A stretch of 64,000 nucleotides of DNA. Origin: Hydrococcus rivularis NIES-593. GTDB lineage: Bacteria > Cyanobacteriota > Cyanobacteriia > Cyanobacteriales > Microcystaceae. Each line of letters opens with the position of its first letter. Within the stretch, counting starts at the first letter, position 1. Under the pieces are notes generated by a model, which did not search any database, was not told where the DNA came from, and was given only the letters and a program-made list of their open reading frames with translations. The position numbers were made by a program, and so were the translations under genes. The stretch is taken from positions 110,535 to 174,534 of the forward strand of contig NZ_MRCB01000008.1 in assembly GCF_001904635.1 (NCBI RefSeq). Direction: 5' to 3'. This document shows positions 1-10,130 of the stretch, piece by piece.

Positions 1-1747
1 CCCGAAAATATACTGGGGAAAACACTTGAGGAGATCTTCGATCCTTTTCAAATAGAAAGAATCAAACAGGGAGTAACTGATGATAATCTAGACTTCATCA
101 ACCCCAGTAAGCTTTGGGCAAGAGTAAAAGAGGATGACTATGTTGTTTTTGATGGCATTTTTCATCGCAATATAGATGGATTCTTAATTTTGGAATTAGA
201 ACCAGCTATCTCACAAGAAAATATCCCATTTCTGAGTTTTTATCACCTGGCGAAAGCTTCTATTAATCAGCTTGAAGAAACTGCAAATCTTCGCGATTTT
301 TGTCAAATCATCGTCAAAGAAGTACGAAAATTGACGGGATTTGACAGGGTAATGCTCTATAAATTTGATGAGGAAAACCATGGAGATGTTATCGCAGAAG
401 ATAAGCTAGAAAGTCTGGAATCTTATTTAGGACTGCACTATCCCGAATCAGATATTCCCGCACCAGCGAGAAGATTATTTAGTTCTAACTACATCCGCTT
501 AATTCCAGATGCTAAGGCTAAGCCTGTTAACCTCTTTCCCATTAATAATCCAATTAGCCAACAGCCGTTAGATCTAACGCTTTCAATTTAACGAAGAAGA
601 CCTCAATTATCTCGTTCAATGGCTGCAAAGCAATGTCAATGAAGAAGTTTTCTATACTGAGTCTTTGCCTCGACTGTATTCAGATGCAGAAAAATTTAAA
701 GACGTTGCTAGCGGTTTGTTAGCCATTCCAATTTCTAAGCGAAACTACGTTTTGTGGTTCCGTCCAGAAGTCATTCAAACGGTTAATTGGGGAGGCGACC
801 CTAATAAAGCTTATGAAACAAGTCAGCTTGAGGGAAATTTACGCCTATCTCCTCGTAAATCTTTTGAATTGTGGAAAGAAACGGTTCGCCTGAAATCTCT
901 ACCTTGGAAACAAGTCGAAATTAAAGCGGCGCTAGAGTTGAGAAAGGCAATTGTTAATATCGTGTTGCGTCAAGCAGATGAATTGGCGCAATTGGCGCAA
1001 GATTTAGAACGTTCCAATGCAGAACTGAAGAAGTTTGCCTATGTCGCTTCCCACGACTTGCAAGAACCGCTCAATCAAGTGGCGAACTACGTACAATTAT
1101 TAGAGATGCGCTATCGGGAAAAACTCGACGAAGATGCTCAAGAGTTCATCGGCTATACTGTCGAGGGAGTCAGCCTCATGCAAACGCTGATCGATGACGT
1201 ATTGGCGTACTCGAAAGTAGATATGCAAGGTGCTGAGTTCGCCTTCACCGATGCAGAAGCGGCTTTAGAAAAAGCGATCGCGAATTTGCGGGGACGCATC
1301 GCCGAAAGCAATGCAAAGATTACGCGAGATCGCTTGCCAACTATCATGGCAGATGGCACTCAGTTAATGCAACTGTTCCAAAACTTGATCGCCAATGCCA
1401 TCAAATTCCGCAGCGAAAAACTGCCAGAAATTCATATCGGTGCCGAACGAATCGAGGACGCTTGGTTATTTTCCGTTAAAGATAACGGCATTGGCATCGA
1501 TCCCAAGTTTGCCGATCGCATTTTTGTCATTTTCCAACGCCTGCATACGCGGGAAGATTATCCTGGTACGGGAATGGGATTGGCGATTTGTAAAAAGATT
1601 GTCGAGTGTCATCGAGGTCGGATCTGGGTCGAGTCAGAATTGGGTCAAGGCGCAACATTTTATTTTACTATTCCAGTAGGAGGACGGGATGGCGATCGCA
1701 CAAGGACACGGAAAGCCCAGAACTATCTTTTTAGTCGAGGACAATAA
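1..1747 (+). pseudogene. Phytochrome histidine kinase (Cph1-like), broken by an internal deletion; 5' end outside the window
   Basis: The first reading frame is open from base 1 to a stop at 589-591. It encodes the end of a PAS domain and the first half of a phytochrome GAF domain (YPESDIPAPAR, then NPISQQPLDL). A second frame resumes in the late PHY domain (WLQSNVNEEVFYTESLP, then ASGLLAIPISKRNYVLWFRPE) and runs through HisKA (phospho-His in FAYVASHDLQEPL) and HATPase_c (NAIKFR, DNGIGID, GTGMGLAICKK). The frames meet near 575-595. By comparison with Cph1, roughly 170 residues are missing, including the bilin-attachment Cys region and the start of PHY. The kinase half has only a TTG start at 665, so it may or may not be made. 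It overlaps the downstream response regulator by 59 bases. The family assignment is certain; the deletion size is inferred. Confidence 0.85.
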
Positions 1748-2138
1748 AGCCGACATTCGCCTAATCGAGGAGGCGTTTAAAAGCAATCCAATCCCGCATC
1801 AAATGGTGACAGTTAGAAATGGGGCAGATGCCATGGCATATTTGCGCCGAGAGGGAGAGTATGTCAACGCACCGCGTCCCGACCTCATCTTGCTCGATCT
1901 CAATTTGCCAAGAAAGGATGGTCGAGAAGTTCTAGCAGAAATCAAAGCCGATCCCCATCTGAGACGCATTCCCGTAGTCGTCTTGACTACCTCAAGAAAC
2001 GAGGACGATGTTTTTCAAAGCTACGACTCGAATGTCAATTGTTACATCTCTAAATCTCGCAATCTAGCCGAACTTTTCAAAATTGTCCAAGGAATTGAAG
2101 AGTTTTGGCTAGAAACCGTCATCTTGCCGTCTGAATGA
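1689..2138 (+). CDS. rcp1: Response regulator, Rcp1-type, partner of the upstream phytochrome
   Basis: A 149-residue stand-alone receiver domain with no output domain. It shows the acidic pocket (FLVEDNKAD), the phospho-acceptor Asp in LILLDLNLPRKDG, the switch Thr in VVVLTTSRNEDD and the conserved Lys in YISKSRN. The long insertion and the LRREGEY segment are typical of Rcp1-type regulators encoded next to cyanobacterial phytochromes. The ATG at 1689 follows a strong AGGAGG ribosome site at 1679-1684 and lies inside the 3' end of the kinase gene, so the pair was translationally coupled. The kinase gene is broken, so this intact regulator may now be an orphan or may serve another kinase. Confidence 0.88.
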   Translation: MAIAQGHGKPRTIFLVEDNKADIRLIEEAFKSNPIPHQMVTVRNGADAMAYLRREGEYVNAPRPDLILLDLNLPRKDGREVLAEIKADPHLRRIPVVVLTTSRNEDDVFQSYDSNVNCYISKSRNLAELFKIVQGIEEFWLETVILPSE

Positions 2139-2261
2139 AGACCTGCTCGCCAATTGATTGCGGGCTAACAGAAAATTAATTACAACAGCAGTTGTTGAGA
2201 ATGGTGCAAGATCTGGGTTAAATAGTTTCAGGATTTTTTTCGGATAGCCAAGAAAAGAGGC

Positions 2262-2320
2262 ATTAACAATTAACAATTCGCAATTTTGAATTATTAATTG
2301 CGAATTGTCAATTGCGATCG
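2262..2320. repeat. AT-rich dispersed repeat built on AATTCGCAATT
   Basis: Runs of AACAATTAACAATTCGCAATT followed by its partial inverse AATTGCGAATTGTCAATTG form an imperfect palindrome just downstream of ispG (minus strand). The same words recur at 10019-10062 and 25810-25842. This is a dispersed intergenic repeat; no T-tract suggests a terminator. Confidence 0.6.
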
Positions 2321-3544
2321 CTAAGGATCTACCCAACGACCATCGGCTTTAATGAGATTAATTAATTCCTCCACGCCATTGTCTTGAGGAACTCGTTTGA
2401 TCTCTTCCCGTCCGCGATAGAGAGCAATATATCCGGCTTGTTTGCCTACATAGCCGTAGTCTGCATCTGCCATTTCTCCGGGTCCGTTAACGATACACCC
2501 CATGACGGCAATATCCAATCCCGTGAGGTGTTTAGTTGCTTCTCGCACTTGATGCAAGACTTCTTCTAGATTAAATAAAGTGCGACCGCAGGACGGACAA
2601 GCCACATATTCCACCATGGTTTTCCGCAGTCCCAACGCTTGCAGAATACTATAGCAAACCGGAATTTCTTTCTCTGGTGCTTCTGTGAGAGAGACGCGAA
2701 TGGTATCTCCAATTCCCTCAGCTAGTAGCGTAGCAATGCCAGCAGTTGACTTAATCCGACCATATTCGCCGTCTCCTGCTTCGGTTACGCCTAGATGGAG
2801 GGGATAGTCCATGCCTAACTCGTCCATGCGCTTGACCATCAAGCGGTAGGCAGCTAACATGACGGGAACGCGAGAAGCTTTTAGAGAAATAACGAGGTTC
2901 TTGAAATCGAGGGATTCGCAAATTCTAATGAATTCTATGGCAGACTCTACCATTCCTTCTGGGGTGTCGCCGTAAGTAAATAGCATCCTCTCGGCTAGAG
3001 AACCGTGATTTACCCCGATTCGCATTGCTTTTCCTTGTTCGCGCAAAGAAATCACTAGAGGCTCCAGGGTTTCTCGAATTTTTTCGCCAATTTCATCAAA
3101 TTCTGCTTGCGTATATTTAGTGCGATTGGCTTTTGGCTTTTCAAAGACATACAACCCCGGATTAATCCGCACTTTATCGACGTGTTTGGCAACTTCGAGG
3201 GCGATTTTCATGCCGTTATGGTGAACGTCGGCTACGAGAGGCACTGGCTTGTAGGTTTTGGCGAGTTTGTCTTTGATTTCTGCCATTGCCTTAGCATGAG
3301 CCATACTGGGCACGGTAACGCGGACAATCTCGCAGCCAATTTCATGTAAGCGGCGAATGGCAGCCACCGAACCATCTATGTCTAAGGTATCTTCGTTAAT
3401 CATAGACTGCACCACGACCGGATAGCCACCGCCAATGGTGACATCTCCGACTTTGACAGGACGGGTTTTGCGTCGGTGGATTACTGTGTCAAATTCGGGA
3501 GCAGAATTCGTAGTAGCTTGTATAGAACTGTCCAGCGTTTGCAT
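2321..3544 (-). CDS. ispG: 4-hydroxy-3-methylbut-2-enyl diphosphate synthase (flavodoxin/ferredoxin type)
   Basis: IspG (GcpE) makes HMBPP from MEcPP in the penultimate step of the plastid/bacterial MEP isoprenoid pathway, using a [4Fe-4S] cluster. The N-terminal TIM barrel begins [17 protein letters not shown] and QSMINEDT. The C-terminal cluster-binding part has [14 protein letters not shown] and [18 protein letters not shown], which supplies the three cluster cysteines. I chose the ATG at 3544 (MQTLDSSIQ, 407 aa) because cyanobacterial homologues begin at this point; a TTG nine codons upstream also keeps the frame open. It is a single-gene unit. The ~290 bp upstream, up to the next gene, is the probable promoter region. 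Confidence 0.96.
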   Translation of the reverse strand: MQTLDSSIQATTNSAPEFDTVIHRRKTRPVKVGDVTIGGGYPVVVQSMINEDTLDIDGSVAAIRRLHEIGCEIVRVTVPSMAHAKAMAEIKDKLAKTYKPVPLVADVHHNGMKIALEVAKHVDKVRINPGLYVFEKPKANRTKYTQAEFDEIGEKIRETLEPLVISLREQGKAMRIGVNHGSLAERMLFTYGDTPEGMVESAIEFIRICESLDFKNLVISLKASRVPVMLAAYRLMVKRMDELGMDYPLHLGVTEAGDGEYGRIKSTAGIATLLAEGIGDTIRVSLTEAPEKEIPVCYSILQALGLRKTMVEYVACPSCGRTLFNLEEVLHQVREATKHLTGLDIAVMGCIVNGPGEMADADYGYVGKQAGYIALYRGREEIKRVPQDNGVEELINLIKADGRWVDP

Positions 3545-3833
3545 AACCTTTTGATAAACTTTGGAGCGCAATTATCCAGAATTACTTTTTATCTTAACCG
3601 TCGAGGAGACCCCTATTTCAAGAAAGCGATCGCGATCGGCAATGCCAATAGACTTAAAACTTATTATGAGAAAACCCGATCGATAAAATAAGAATTCGTG
3701 AATTTAACATAAGCACATAATGAGCGATGCTTGTTATTAATACCAAGAGGAATCAACTGCTAGAAGCAATAGCAAAAAAATTGCCAAAATAGCGTTCATT
3801 GAGCCAATTATTAAAGCTGGATCTATAGACTGA

Positions 3834-4904
3834 CTATATGCCCAACTTTTTCAGAAATCGCTCCATATCAAAATATTCTGCCATCAATTTCTGAATATAT
3901 TCAACTTTAATTGGTTCCTGAAGGCGCGCGCGGCCAAAAGCGCGATCGATAATTTCTATCGTTGTTAACGTATCGAGATCGATGGCCAAAACAGGGATTT
4001 CCAAGTCTTCGGCGCGACTGAGAATGAGGGGTTGGGGCGGTGCGTTACCCGTGAGAATCAGACAACTGGTTGAGGTTTCTAAAGCCGCTAGTTGCAAGTC
4101 GGTGCGATCGCTGCCCGTGACAACTGCTTGATTTTTTCCTTGGCGAAAATATTTTAAGGCAGCATTGACGTTCATTGCCCCAATAGTTAAACTTTCTACC
4201 ATAAAGTCCAACCGATCCGGACGGCACAAGACTTGAGCTTTTAATTGACGCGCAATTTCTCTAACGCTGACGCTGCGCAACAAACTGCTACTGGGCAACG
4301 TTCCAAAAACGGCAATTCCTCGTTTCTCTAGAAAAGGTTTGACGAAATTTTGTACTTCTTCTAACCGATCGCTGGAGATATCATTGATTAAAACTCCTAA
4401 GAGGCGATCGCCGAGGTCTTTTTTCGCTTCTAAAAGATTATCTGTAACGAGAGGAGAAGTGTAGCGAGATATTAATAACACGGAAGCATCGGCATTATGA
4501 GCCATTTGCTCGACAGACAGACCAAAGATACTCCCTTCTAAAAGCGTTCCCCCTCCCTCCAAAAAAACTAAATCTCCTTCAAGCTGTTGGATGTAGTGTT
4601 TTAACAACTGAGGATAATCTATGGCATCTTCGCCTTGCAGGCGTTGTTCGATCGTTTTTTCATCGAGGGATAACAACGGCGAACGCACTTGCTTTTCAGA
4701 TAGCTTCAGCAGATTGGCGATCGCCTGTATGTCTCCTTCTTCGTTGTCGGCGGCTAAATCGCTCAAACGGGTTTCTATGGGTTTTCCATAAGCGATCGAT
4801 AACCCCTTTTCTTGTAACTGACGGGCAATTGCCAAGATAATTCCCGTTTTGCCGCTACAAGCTTCGATCGACCCAACCAAAAGATATTTGGCAGATTTTG
4901 CCAC
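3834..4904 (-). CDS. Phosphotransacetylase-like family protein with BioD-like NTPase fold and DRTGG domain
   Basis: The 356-residue protein begins [19 protein letters not shown], a P-loop of the dethiobiotin synthetase/cobyrinate synthase type. The middle and C-terminal part resembles the DRTGG domain found in the regulatory N-terminus of some phosphotransacetylases ([15 protein letters not shown], then [13 protein letters not shown]). It is a conserved cyanobacterial protein of unknown reaction, and the Pta catalytic domain itself is absent. It ends with a compact basic tail. It lies 30 bases downstream of the EbsA-like gene on the same strand, so the two may be co-transcribed. Confidence 0.75.
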   Translation of the reverse strand: MAKSAKYLLVGSIEACSGKTGIILAIARQLQEKGLSIAYGKPIETRLSDLAADNEEGDIQAIANLLKLSEKQVRSPLLSLDEKTIEQRLQGEDAIDYPQLLKHYIQQLEGDLVFLEGGGTLLEGSIFGLSVEQMAHNADASVLLISRYTSPLVTDNLLEAKKDLGDRLLGVLINDISSDRLEEVQNFVKPFLEKRGIAVFGTLPSSSLLRSVSVREIARQLKAQVLCRPDRLDFMVESLTIGAMNVNAALKYFRQGKNQAVVTGSDRTDLQLAALETSTSCLILTGNAPPQPLILSRAEDLEIPVLAIDLDTLTTIEIIDRAFGRARLQEPIKVEYIQKLMAEYFDMERFLKKLGI

Positions 4905-4934
4905 CTCTTTACTCCTTAGCCATGGATAGATCCA

Positions 4935-5324
4935 CTATACTTCAGCTACATCAAAACGTAGTAGTTTTCGGTAAAAGGCTTGGGGAAAATCTGCCGCACC
5001 CCCTTCTTTAAAAAGTGTGATGGCATCCATTAGAAAATTGACAAATTCCGAATTGGAGATAGTTATCTCATAGCTTAATTCTGCCTGTCCCTCAAATTGC
5101 AATCGACAGCGAGTCAATTCAGCTGGAAGTTTGGAAACGAACCAGGTAGCAACAAAAGGAATCCCTTCACCTCCTTCAATGTGGCGCCGTCCTTCTAGAT
5201 AGCCTTTGGAATATAAGGTCAACGCATAGGGCAGGATGGCATGTTTATCTTTGGGATAGTAGGGCATGTAGAGGATAACCTCGGCTTTGCCAGCAGGCTC
5301 TAATTTATCGATAGTAGTAGACAT
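4935..5324 (-). CDS. ebsA: EbsA-like protein (type IV pilus/biofilm-associated family)
   Basis: This is a 129-residue soluble protein without signal peptide or membrane segment. Its central part (YLEGRRHIEGGEGIPFVAT, then LPAELTRCRLQFEG) matches my recollection of the cyanobacterial EbsA family. In Synechococcus elongatus EbsA works with the type IV pilus machinery in secretion and biofilm self-suppression. The assignment rests on recalled sequence similarity, so the function is inferred. It sits between a small membrane protein upstream (5403-5813) and the DRTGG-type gene downstream, all on the minus strand. Confidence 0.55.
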   Translation of the reverse strand: MSTTIDKLEPAGKAEVILYMPYYPKDKHAILPYALTLYSKGYLEGRRHIEGGEGIPFVATWFVSKLPAELTRCRLQFEGQAELSYEITISNSEFVNFLMDAITLFKEGGAADFPQAFYRKLLRFDVAEV

Positions 5325-5402
5325 AACTGACTAGATATTGAGATATTGACGCGGAAATTGCATTTCTCTAGTCTAAGAGTACCCCGCCAGAGAAGATAAC
5401 TA

Positions 5403-5813
5403 TCAGATAAGCTGCTTGAGCCGCTTGAGATTGCCGGAACGACCGATAATTGTTGCCGAGTTTTCGTCAATTTTGACCAAGATTTTGCCAACAAACATCG
5501 TTTTTAGGGCGGATTTTTCATAGACAACGAAATCGTCAAGCTGGGTTTGTCGATCGAAACCCATTTGGGCGAGGGCTGTGTCTAACTGCTTCCTAAAGGC
5601 TTTTGGGTTTTGGAAAGTGGTCGAAATGGTCGCGCTACGATTGAAGTAGGCTCCGAGTATTCCGGCTACTAATCCGCATAATGTGCCCAACTGATAGGGA
5701 AATCTCGATTCCAAACTCATTCCCATTCCCTGTGATGCGAGTAGAAGCACGATTAGGGTCGTAGTGGCGAAATAATAAAGAAATGTGACGATAAAGTTAG
5801 GACCTTGTGGCAT
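5403..5813 (-). CDS. Conserved cyanobacterial membrane protein of unknown function
   Basis: The protein has 136 residues. Two hydrophobic stretches at about residues 7-27 (FIVTFLYYFATTTLIVLLLA) and 41-60 (LGTLCGLVAGILGAYF) predict a hairpin in the membrane. A soluble C-terminal domain of about 75 residues follows (MGFDRQTQLDDFVVYEKS, then IIGRSGNLKRLKQLI). I recognise no catalytic motif. The ATG at 5811-5813 is divergent from dusA and almost abuts it, so the two genes probably share a short promoter region. Confidence 0.7.
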   Translation of the reverse strand: MPQGPNFIVTFLYYFATTTLIVLLLASQGMGMSLESRFPYQLGTLCGLVAGILGAYFNRSATISTTFQNPKAFRKQLDTALAQMGFDRQTQLDDFVVYEKSALKTMFVGKILVKIDENSATIIGRSGNLKRLKQLI

Positions 5814-5827
5814 ATACTGTCCATTCC

Positions 5828-6829
5828 ATGATGCTCGACGATAACGGACAAAGAAAACTCAGCGGCAATCCTCTTAGCATCGCCCCGATGATGGAGCGAA
5901 CCGATCGCCATTTTCGCTATTTTATGCGCCAGATTACTCGCCGTACTCTACTCTATACCGAGATGATAACCACGGCAGCAATTTTGAGAGGCGATCGCGA
6001 TAAACTCTTGGGTTTTTCTCCCGAAGAAAAGCCCCTGTCCCTGCAACTCGGCGGCGACAACCCGATAGAATTAGCCGAATGCGCTCGGATTGCCGAAGAT
6101 AGGGGTTACGATGAAATTAACCTCAATGTTGGCTGTCCTAGCTCTAGGGTTAAGGAAGGCAATTTTGGAGCGTGTTTGATGGCACAGCCGGAGAAGGTAG
6201 CGCGGGCAGTTGAAGCCATGCAAAAAGCTGTCGATTTGCCCGTTACTGTCAAGCATCGCATTGGCATTGACGATCGCGATCGCTACGAAGATATGGCTAA
6301 CTTCGTCCGCATCGTTTCGGAGGCGGGTTGCCGTCGCTTTACCGTACACGCCCGCAAAGCATGGCTGCAAGGCTTGAGTCCTAAGGAAAACCGCACCGTG
6401 CCCCCGCTGCGCTACGGGGACGTCCATCGTCTCAAGCAAGAGTTTCCCCATCTGTTTATCGAGATCAATGGCGGAATTACCACCCTAGCCGAAGTTCGAG
6501 AGCAGCTTAAATCGGTAGATGCCGTCATGATCGGGCGTGCTGCTTACGATAACCCTTTCCTATTCGCTATGGTCGATCGCGATATTTATGGCGAGAAGGT
6601 GACTCCTCCCACCCGTCGCGAAGTCGTTGAATCTATGCTTCCCTACATTGATTATTGGCTCAAAAAAAGCTGGAAGCTCCACGCCATCAGCCGACACATG
6701 CTCGAACTCTTTGCCGGACAAGCGGGTTCTAAAGCATGGAAGCGATACATTAGCGAAAATGCCCATCTCCCCGGCGCCGATTCTCAAGTGCTGCGGGAAG
6801 CTTTAGCAAAAGTTCTCAATTCAAGATAA
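5828..6829 (+). CDS. dusA: tRNA-dihydrouridine(20/20a) synthase
   Basis: This flavoenzyme reduces uridine in the tRNA D-loop. The TIM-barrel start LSIAPMMERTDRHFRYFMRQ is the DusA signature. The active-site Cys lies in LNVGCPSSRVKEGNFGA, and the FMN/RNA motifs include HRIGIDDRD and INGGITT. The C-terminal helical part contains ISRHMLELFAGQAGSKAWKR. The frame is open from a GTG at 5807, but that would overlap the divergent gene; the paired ATGs at 5828 and 5831 are better starts (about 333 aa). It converges on pixL with a 94-base gap made of dispersed-repeat sequence. Confidence 0.93.
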   Translation: MMLDDNGQRKLSGNPLSIAPMMERTDRHFRYFMRQITRRTLLYTEMITTAAILRGDRDKLLGFSPEEKPLSLQLGGDNPIELAECARIAEDRGYDEINLNVGCPSSRVKEGNFGACLMAQPEKVARAVEAMQKAVDLPVTVKHRIGIDDRDRYEDMANFVRIVSEAGCRRFTVHARKAWLQGLSPKENRTVPPLRYGDVHRLKQEFPHLFIEINGGITTLAEVREQLKSVDAVMIGRAAYDNPFLFAMVDRDIYGEKVTPPTRREVVESMLPYIDYWLKKSWKLHAISRHMLELFAGQAGSKAWKRYISENAHLPGADSQVLREALAKVLNSR

Positions 6830-6923
6830 TTTTGGATTGGTCATTTGTCTTTTGTCCTTCGATTTTGGATGAAAGGATTTTGGATTGGAGATTAGTTAGT
6901 GGTTATAGCACTATGCATTATGG

Positions 6924-9900
6924 TTAGGACATTTTTATAATGGGAGCGAAGTCATCAAGAGAACGGGCGATCGCGCTCTCTATTGTCGAAAGCAGATCGG
7001 ATTCTATATAAGGTCTGGTAAAGTAGGCAGTCGCGCCCAATCCCAGGGCAATCTTACGATGTTGCCTGCCGCCGCGATTGGCTAACATCACAATGGGCAA
7101 CTTTGCCCATTCTTCGCGATGGCGACAGTAGCTTAAGAACTCAAAGCCATTCAGGTGCGGCATTTCGATATCGCAAATCACCAACCGAATTTTTTGACGA
7201 TCCATTTGCAGTTGTTCGATCGCGTCGAGACCGTTTTTCGCTTGCACGATCCGATAGCCTGCTTTTTGCAGAAGCGAGGCGGTTTTTTGGCGCTGGCTAA
7301 TCGAATCGTCAACAACCAAAATAGCAGAGTGCGAGGGCGACAGACCTATTTGTCGAACCGGAGTTTTTGGCGCGAGCAATGGCATGTCTCTTAGAGGTAG
7401 GGCTGGTTGTAGATTGGCTTTGAATCCGTATGAGGGAGGAGCGTCGCTAACCTGCCTTGCCGAGGTTTGAGCTTGCCCGACGAGGAGGCTACCGTCGATC
7501 GCGAGGGCTAGGCGATCGCGATCGAGAACGCTGCAACCATAAACGTAATTCGGAGGGGAGATCGCGCTGCCGAGGGGTTTGATAGTCGTTTTTTGCTCGC
7601 CAAAAACGCGATCGACTTCTAAACCGATAAGTTTTTCCCCGTAGCGGAGTACGAGTAGATAGCTGTGAAGATCGCTTGCTGGCTTTTGGTCTTCAATTGC
7701 CGACGAGCGGTTCGCTTTCTGGGCAATGGGCGATCCGTAGGCAACTAGCTCCGACAGTTTATGCACGGGCACGAGGATGGGGTCTTCCGCCAAACGGTAG
7801 CTAAGAAATTTTCTTCCTTGGGAGCGCACGAACTGGCGCTCGTCGGGCAGCAGGATTTTTTCTACCGTATCCGAGAGCAGGGTGTAGAGCATTTTTCCGG
7901 CTTGCACGACCGTTAACTTAACAATGGTTAGCGTCATGGGGAATCGCAGGGAGAAGGTCGTTCCCCGATAGGGTTCCGACCGCACCGTACAAGTCCCATT
8001 GAGAGCTTCTACTTCTGCTTTGACGGTCTCTAAACCGATGCCGCGTCCTGACAGTTGGCTAATTGTCGAGGAGGTAGAAAATCCCGGCTCGAACAGCAGC
8101 TCTGACAGTTGCTGGGTCGATAATTGGCTGGCAACTTCGGGTTCAAACAGATTGAGGGCGACGACGCGATCGCGAATGCGATCGAAGTCCAATCCCTGAC
8201 CGTCATCTTTAACTTCGATAACGGTTTGCCATCCCTGTTGATAGGCGCGAATTTCGATCTGACCGACTTCTGATTTTCCGTGTTGGCGGCGCACTTCAGC
8301 CGGTTCGATACCGTGGTCAAAAGCATTGCGAATCAGGTGCAGCAAAGGCGCGTAGAGTTTCTCGGCGATGGCTTTATCTACTAAAATATTGATTCCGCTC
8401 AGTTGCAACCGCACGGGTTTGAGGTGAACGTTCTCCAGTTGTCGGACTGTCTGGCGAAAGCGATCGAGCACCTCTGCCAGGGGAACCATGCGGGTTTCGA
8501 TCAGGCCGTCTTGCAGGTCGGACACCAAACGTTGCTGTTTTTGCGATGCTTGCTGAGAGCTGTTGGCGATTTGCTCTAGCGATTCCATGGCGGCTTGCAG
8601 GTGACCCGTTTCTACTAGCGCTCTGCGAGCAAGAGATTCCAGCTCGCTATAGGAGTCTCTTTGTTGGTAAGCAAGGCGAGAGGGAGCGAGCGAAGCTTCT
8701 GTCTGTTTTCGTTGGCTGGCGATTTTTTCAACCCAATCGCGCAGGCGCTCGATTGTCTGTTGATGATGTTTCTGGGATTCGATTAAGTTTTGCAGGGTGT
8801 GCTGGAGCCGATCGCGATCCGACGATTGGCGATTATTATAAACTTGGATTTCTCCCAAGGCGCGATCGATGCGCTTCAAGCCTTCTAGTTTGACTCGCAC
8901 GCTCTGGGGTACGGTGGGTTCTGGCAGGGGTTCTGGAGTGGCGATCGCGTTGCTTTGAGCCAATTCCTCTGTCCGTTCGGCTTCGGAGGCAGGCTGGACG
9001 TTCGCACTCTCGTTCCAGAGTTGTTCGAGCCAGGGAGCTGATTCGGCTTGTTCCGAGGAATCGCCCAGGCTCTCGGTTAGCTCGGTTAAACTGTCCCAAT
9101 TTAGCTGCTCGTCGGCATCTGAGGCTGGCAAGCTCTTGTCGGACTCGAATTCGGCAAGGGCGAGTTCCAATTCCTCCCAAATATCTTCCGATGGCGAGGC
9201 TTGAGACCGATCGGTCTCTTGAGGTGGCGCTTCTGCCATTTTTAACAATTCTGGAGATGGTTCGCCGCCCCGTTCGCGATCGCCTGCTAGGACTTGCTCC
9301 TGTCCCTGGAGCAAATTATCTAAGGCCACCTTAGCAATCGTCGCGGCTTCTTGAGGACGAACTTCCACGGCTCTCAAGGCGGTTTTCGCAATTAGAGCAA
9401 ATCCTGGCAAATTCAGCGAGTCTGCCAAGCCTACCAGTAGCTCTAGCTCAGAGCGCAAATTAGCCGCTATCTCGTCCGTTTCCTTGGCTTTGAGCAGGAT
9501 TTTCCCCAGGGCTTCCAAGCGCTTCTGGACTCCCACTTCAAAAATGGCTCGAACGAGATCGAACTCTCCTTTCTCTGGAGGCGTGGCAAACGAGTTTTGC
9601 TGCCCGTAATACTTGCCCAATCTTGCCCGCAGTTGCGCGAATAGGTCGTTGGCTTCCTGCAAAACCTCGCGTTCGTCGATCGCGGCTTCGGTCAGTTTTG
9701 CCGTTACCAAATGGCGCAGGCGATCGAAACCAGCCAGCAACATCGAGAACAATTCTATGTCAACGATCAGGTCGGGATGGTAGAAGCTCTCGACGATATC
9801 CTCGAAGGCATGGGCGAGGGCAACTATTGTCTCCAGTCCAACCGTAGAAGCGGCTCCTTTGAGCGTATGCATAGCTCGCATGACGCTATGGACGTTGCGA

Positions 9901-10016
9901 TTCCTTGGCTCGGCGCACAGGGTCAGGAGATTTTGCTCGATTGTTCCCAACAGCTCCGGGGCTTCTTCGAGGAACTGTCTGTAGGCGCTATCGCGGATTT
10001 CCGAGTCAGCAGTCAT
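6924..10016 (-). CDS. pixL: CheA-type hybrid histidine kinase of the phototaxis operon (PixL-like)
   Basis: This 1030-residue kinase is the last gene of the pix operon. An N-terminal Hpt domain has phospho-His at residue 50 (MRAMHTLKGAAST). A second helical region is followed by a long acidic linker (about 280-400), a coiled P3 dimerisation domain, and HATPase_c with LIRNAFDHGIEP, DDGQGLD and GRGIGLETV. A CheW-like domain and a C-terminal receiver (VVDDSISQRQ, phospho-Asp in VICDIEMPHLNG) complete the protein. In the receiver the conserved Lys is Arg (YFTRPYIE) and the switch Thr/Ser is Ala (IVMLANRGG). The ATG at 10016 is preferred: upstream codons to 10124 are encoded by dispersed repeat DNA. 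Like TaxAY1/PixL it should phosphorylate PixH and PixG-type partners in response to PixJ. Confidence 0.9.
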   Translation of the reverse strand: MTADSEIRDSAYRQFLEEAPELLGTIEQNLLTLCAEPRNRNVHSVMRAMHTLKGAASTVGLETIVALAHAFEDIVESFYHPDLIVDIELFSMLLAGFDRLRHLVTAKLTEAAIDEREVLQEANDLFAQLRARLGKYYGQQNSFATPPEKGEFDLVRAIFEVGVQKRLEALGKILLKAKETDEIAANLRSELELLVGLADSLNLPGFALIAKTALRAVEVRPQEAATIAKVALDNLLQGQEQVLAGDRERGGEPSPELLKMAEAPPQETDRSQASPSEDIWEELELALAEFESDKSLPASDADEQLNWDSLTELTESLGDSSEQAESAPWLEQLWNESANVQPASEAERTEELAQSNAIATPEPLPEPTVPQSVRVKLEGLKRIDRALGEIQVYNNRQSSDRDRLQHTLQNLIESQKHHQQTIERLRDWVEKIASQRKQTEASLAPSRLAYQQRDSYSELESLARRALVETGHLQAAMESLEQIANSSQQASQKQQRLVSDLQDGLIETRMVPLAEVLDRFRQTVRQLENVHLKPVRLQLSGINILVDKAIAEKLYAPLLHLIRNAFDHGIEPAEVRRQHGKSEVGQIEIRAYQQGWQTVIEVKDDGQGLDFDRIRDRVVALNLFEPEVASQLSTQQLSELLFEPGFSTSSTISQLSGRGIGLETVKAEVEALNGTCTVRSEPYRGTTFSLRFPMTLTIVKLTVVQAGKMLYTLLSDTVEKILLPDERQFVRSQGRKFLSYRLAEDPILVPVHKLSELVAYGSPIAQKANRSSAIEDQKPASDLHSYLLVLRYGEKLIGLEVDRVFGEQKTTIKPLGSAISPPNYVYGCSVLDRDRLALAIDGSLLVGQAQTSARQVSDAPPSYGFKANLQPALPLRDMPLLAPKTPVRQIGLSPSHSAILVVDDSISQRQKTASLLQKAGYRIVQAKNGLDAIEQLQMDRQKIRLVICDIEMPHLNGFEFLSYCRHREEWAKLPIVMLANRGGRQHRKIALGLGATAYFTRPYIESDLLSTIESAIARSLDDFAPIIKMS

Positions 10017-10062
10017 ATCAATTCGCAATTCACAATTGACAATTCGCAATTCGCAATTTTTG
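10017..10062. repeat. AT-rich dispersed repeat (AATTCGCAATT type) between pixJ and pixL
   Basis: Four tandem near-copies of CAATTCGCAATT-like words lie directly upstream of the pixL start codon, in the 114-base gap between pixJ and pixL. They belong to the same family as the repeats at 2262-2320 and 25810-25842. They extend an open frame upstream of pixL without being a real coding region. Confidence 0.6.
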
Positions 10063-10130
10063 CTAGCGGTTGGCGATTGGGGATTGAGAAACCTCCTATT
10101 CACCAGTCGCCATTTACTCCTCACAAGTTC

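Noticed and set aside
3727..3792. 21-codon open frame between ispG and the DRTGG-type gene
   Set aside because: Too short, no ribosome site and no recognisable similarity.
8546..8893. Long open frame on the plus strand opposite pixL
   Set aside because: It is a shadow of the GC-rich kinase coding sequence, with no ribosome site or domain.
10108..10130. ACTCCTCACA, the core word of the small RNA Yfr1
   Set aside because: It lies between pixJ and pixL without the flanking hairpins of Yfr1; the same word also occurs inside ycf48.
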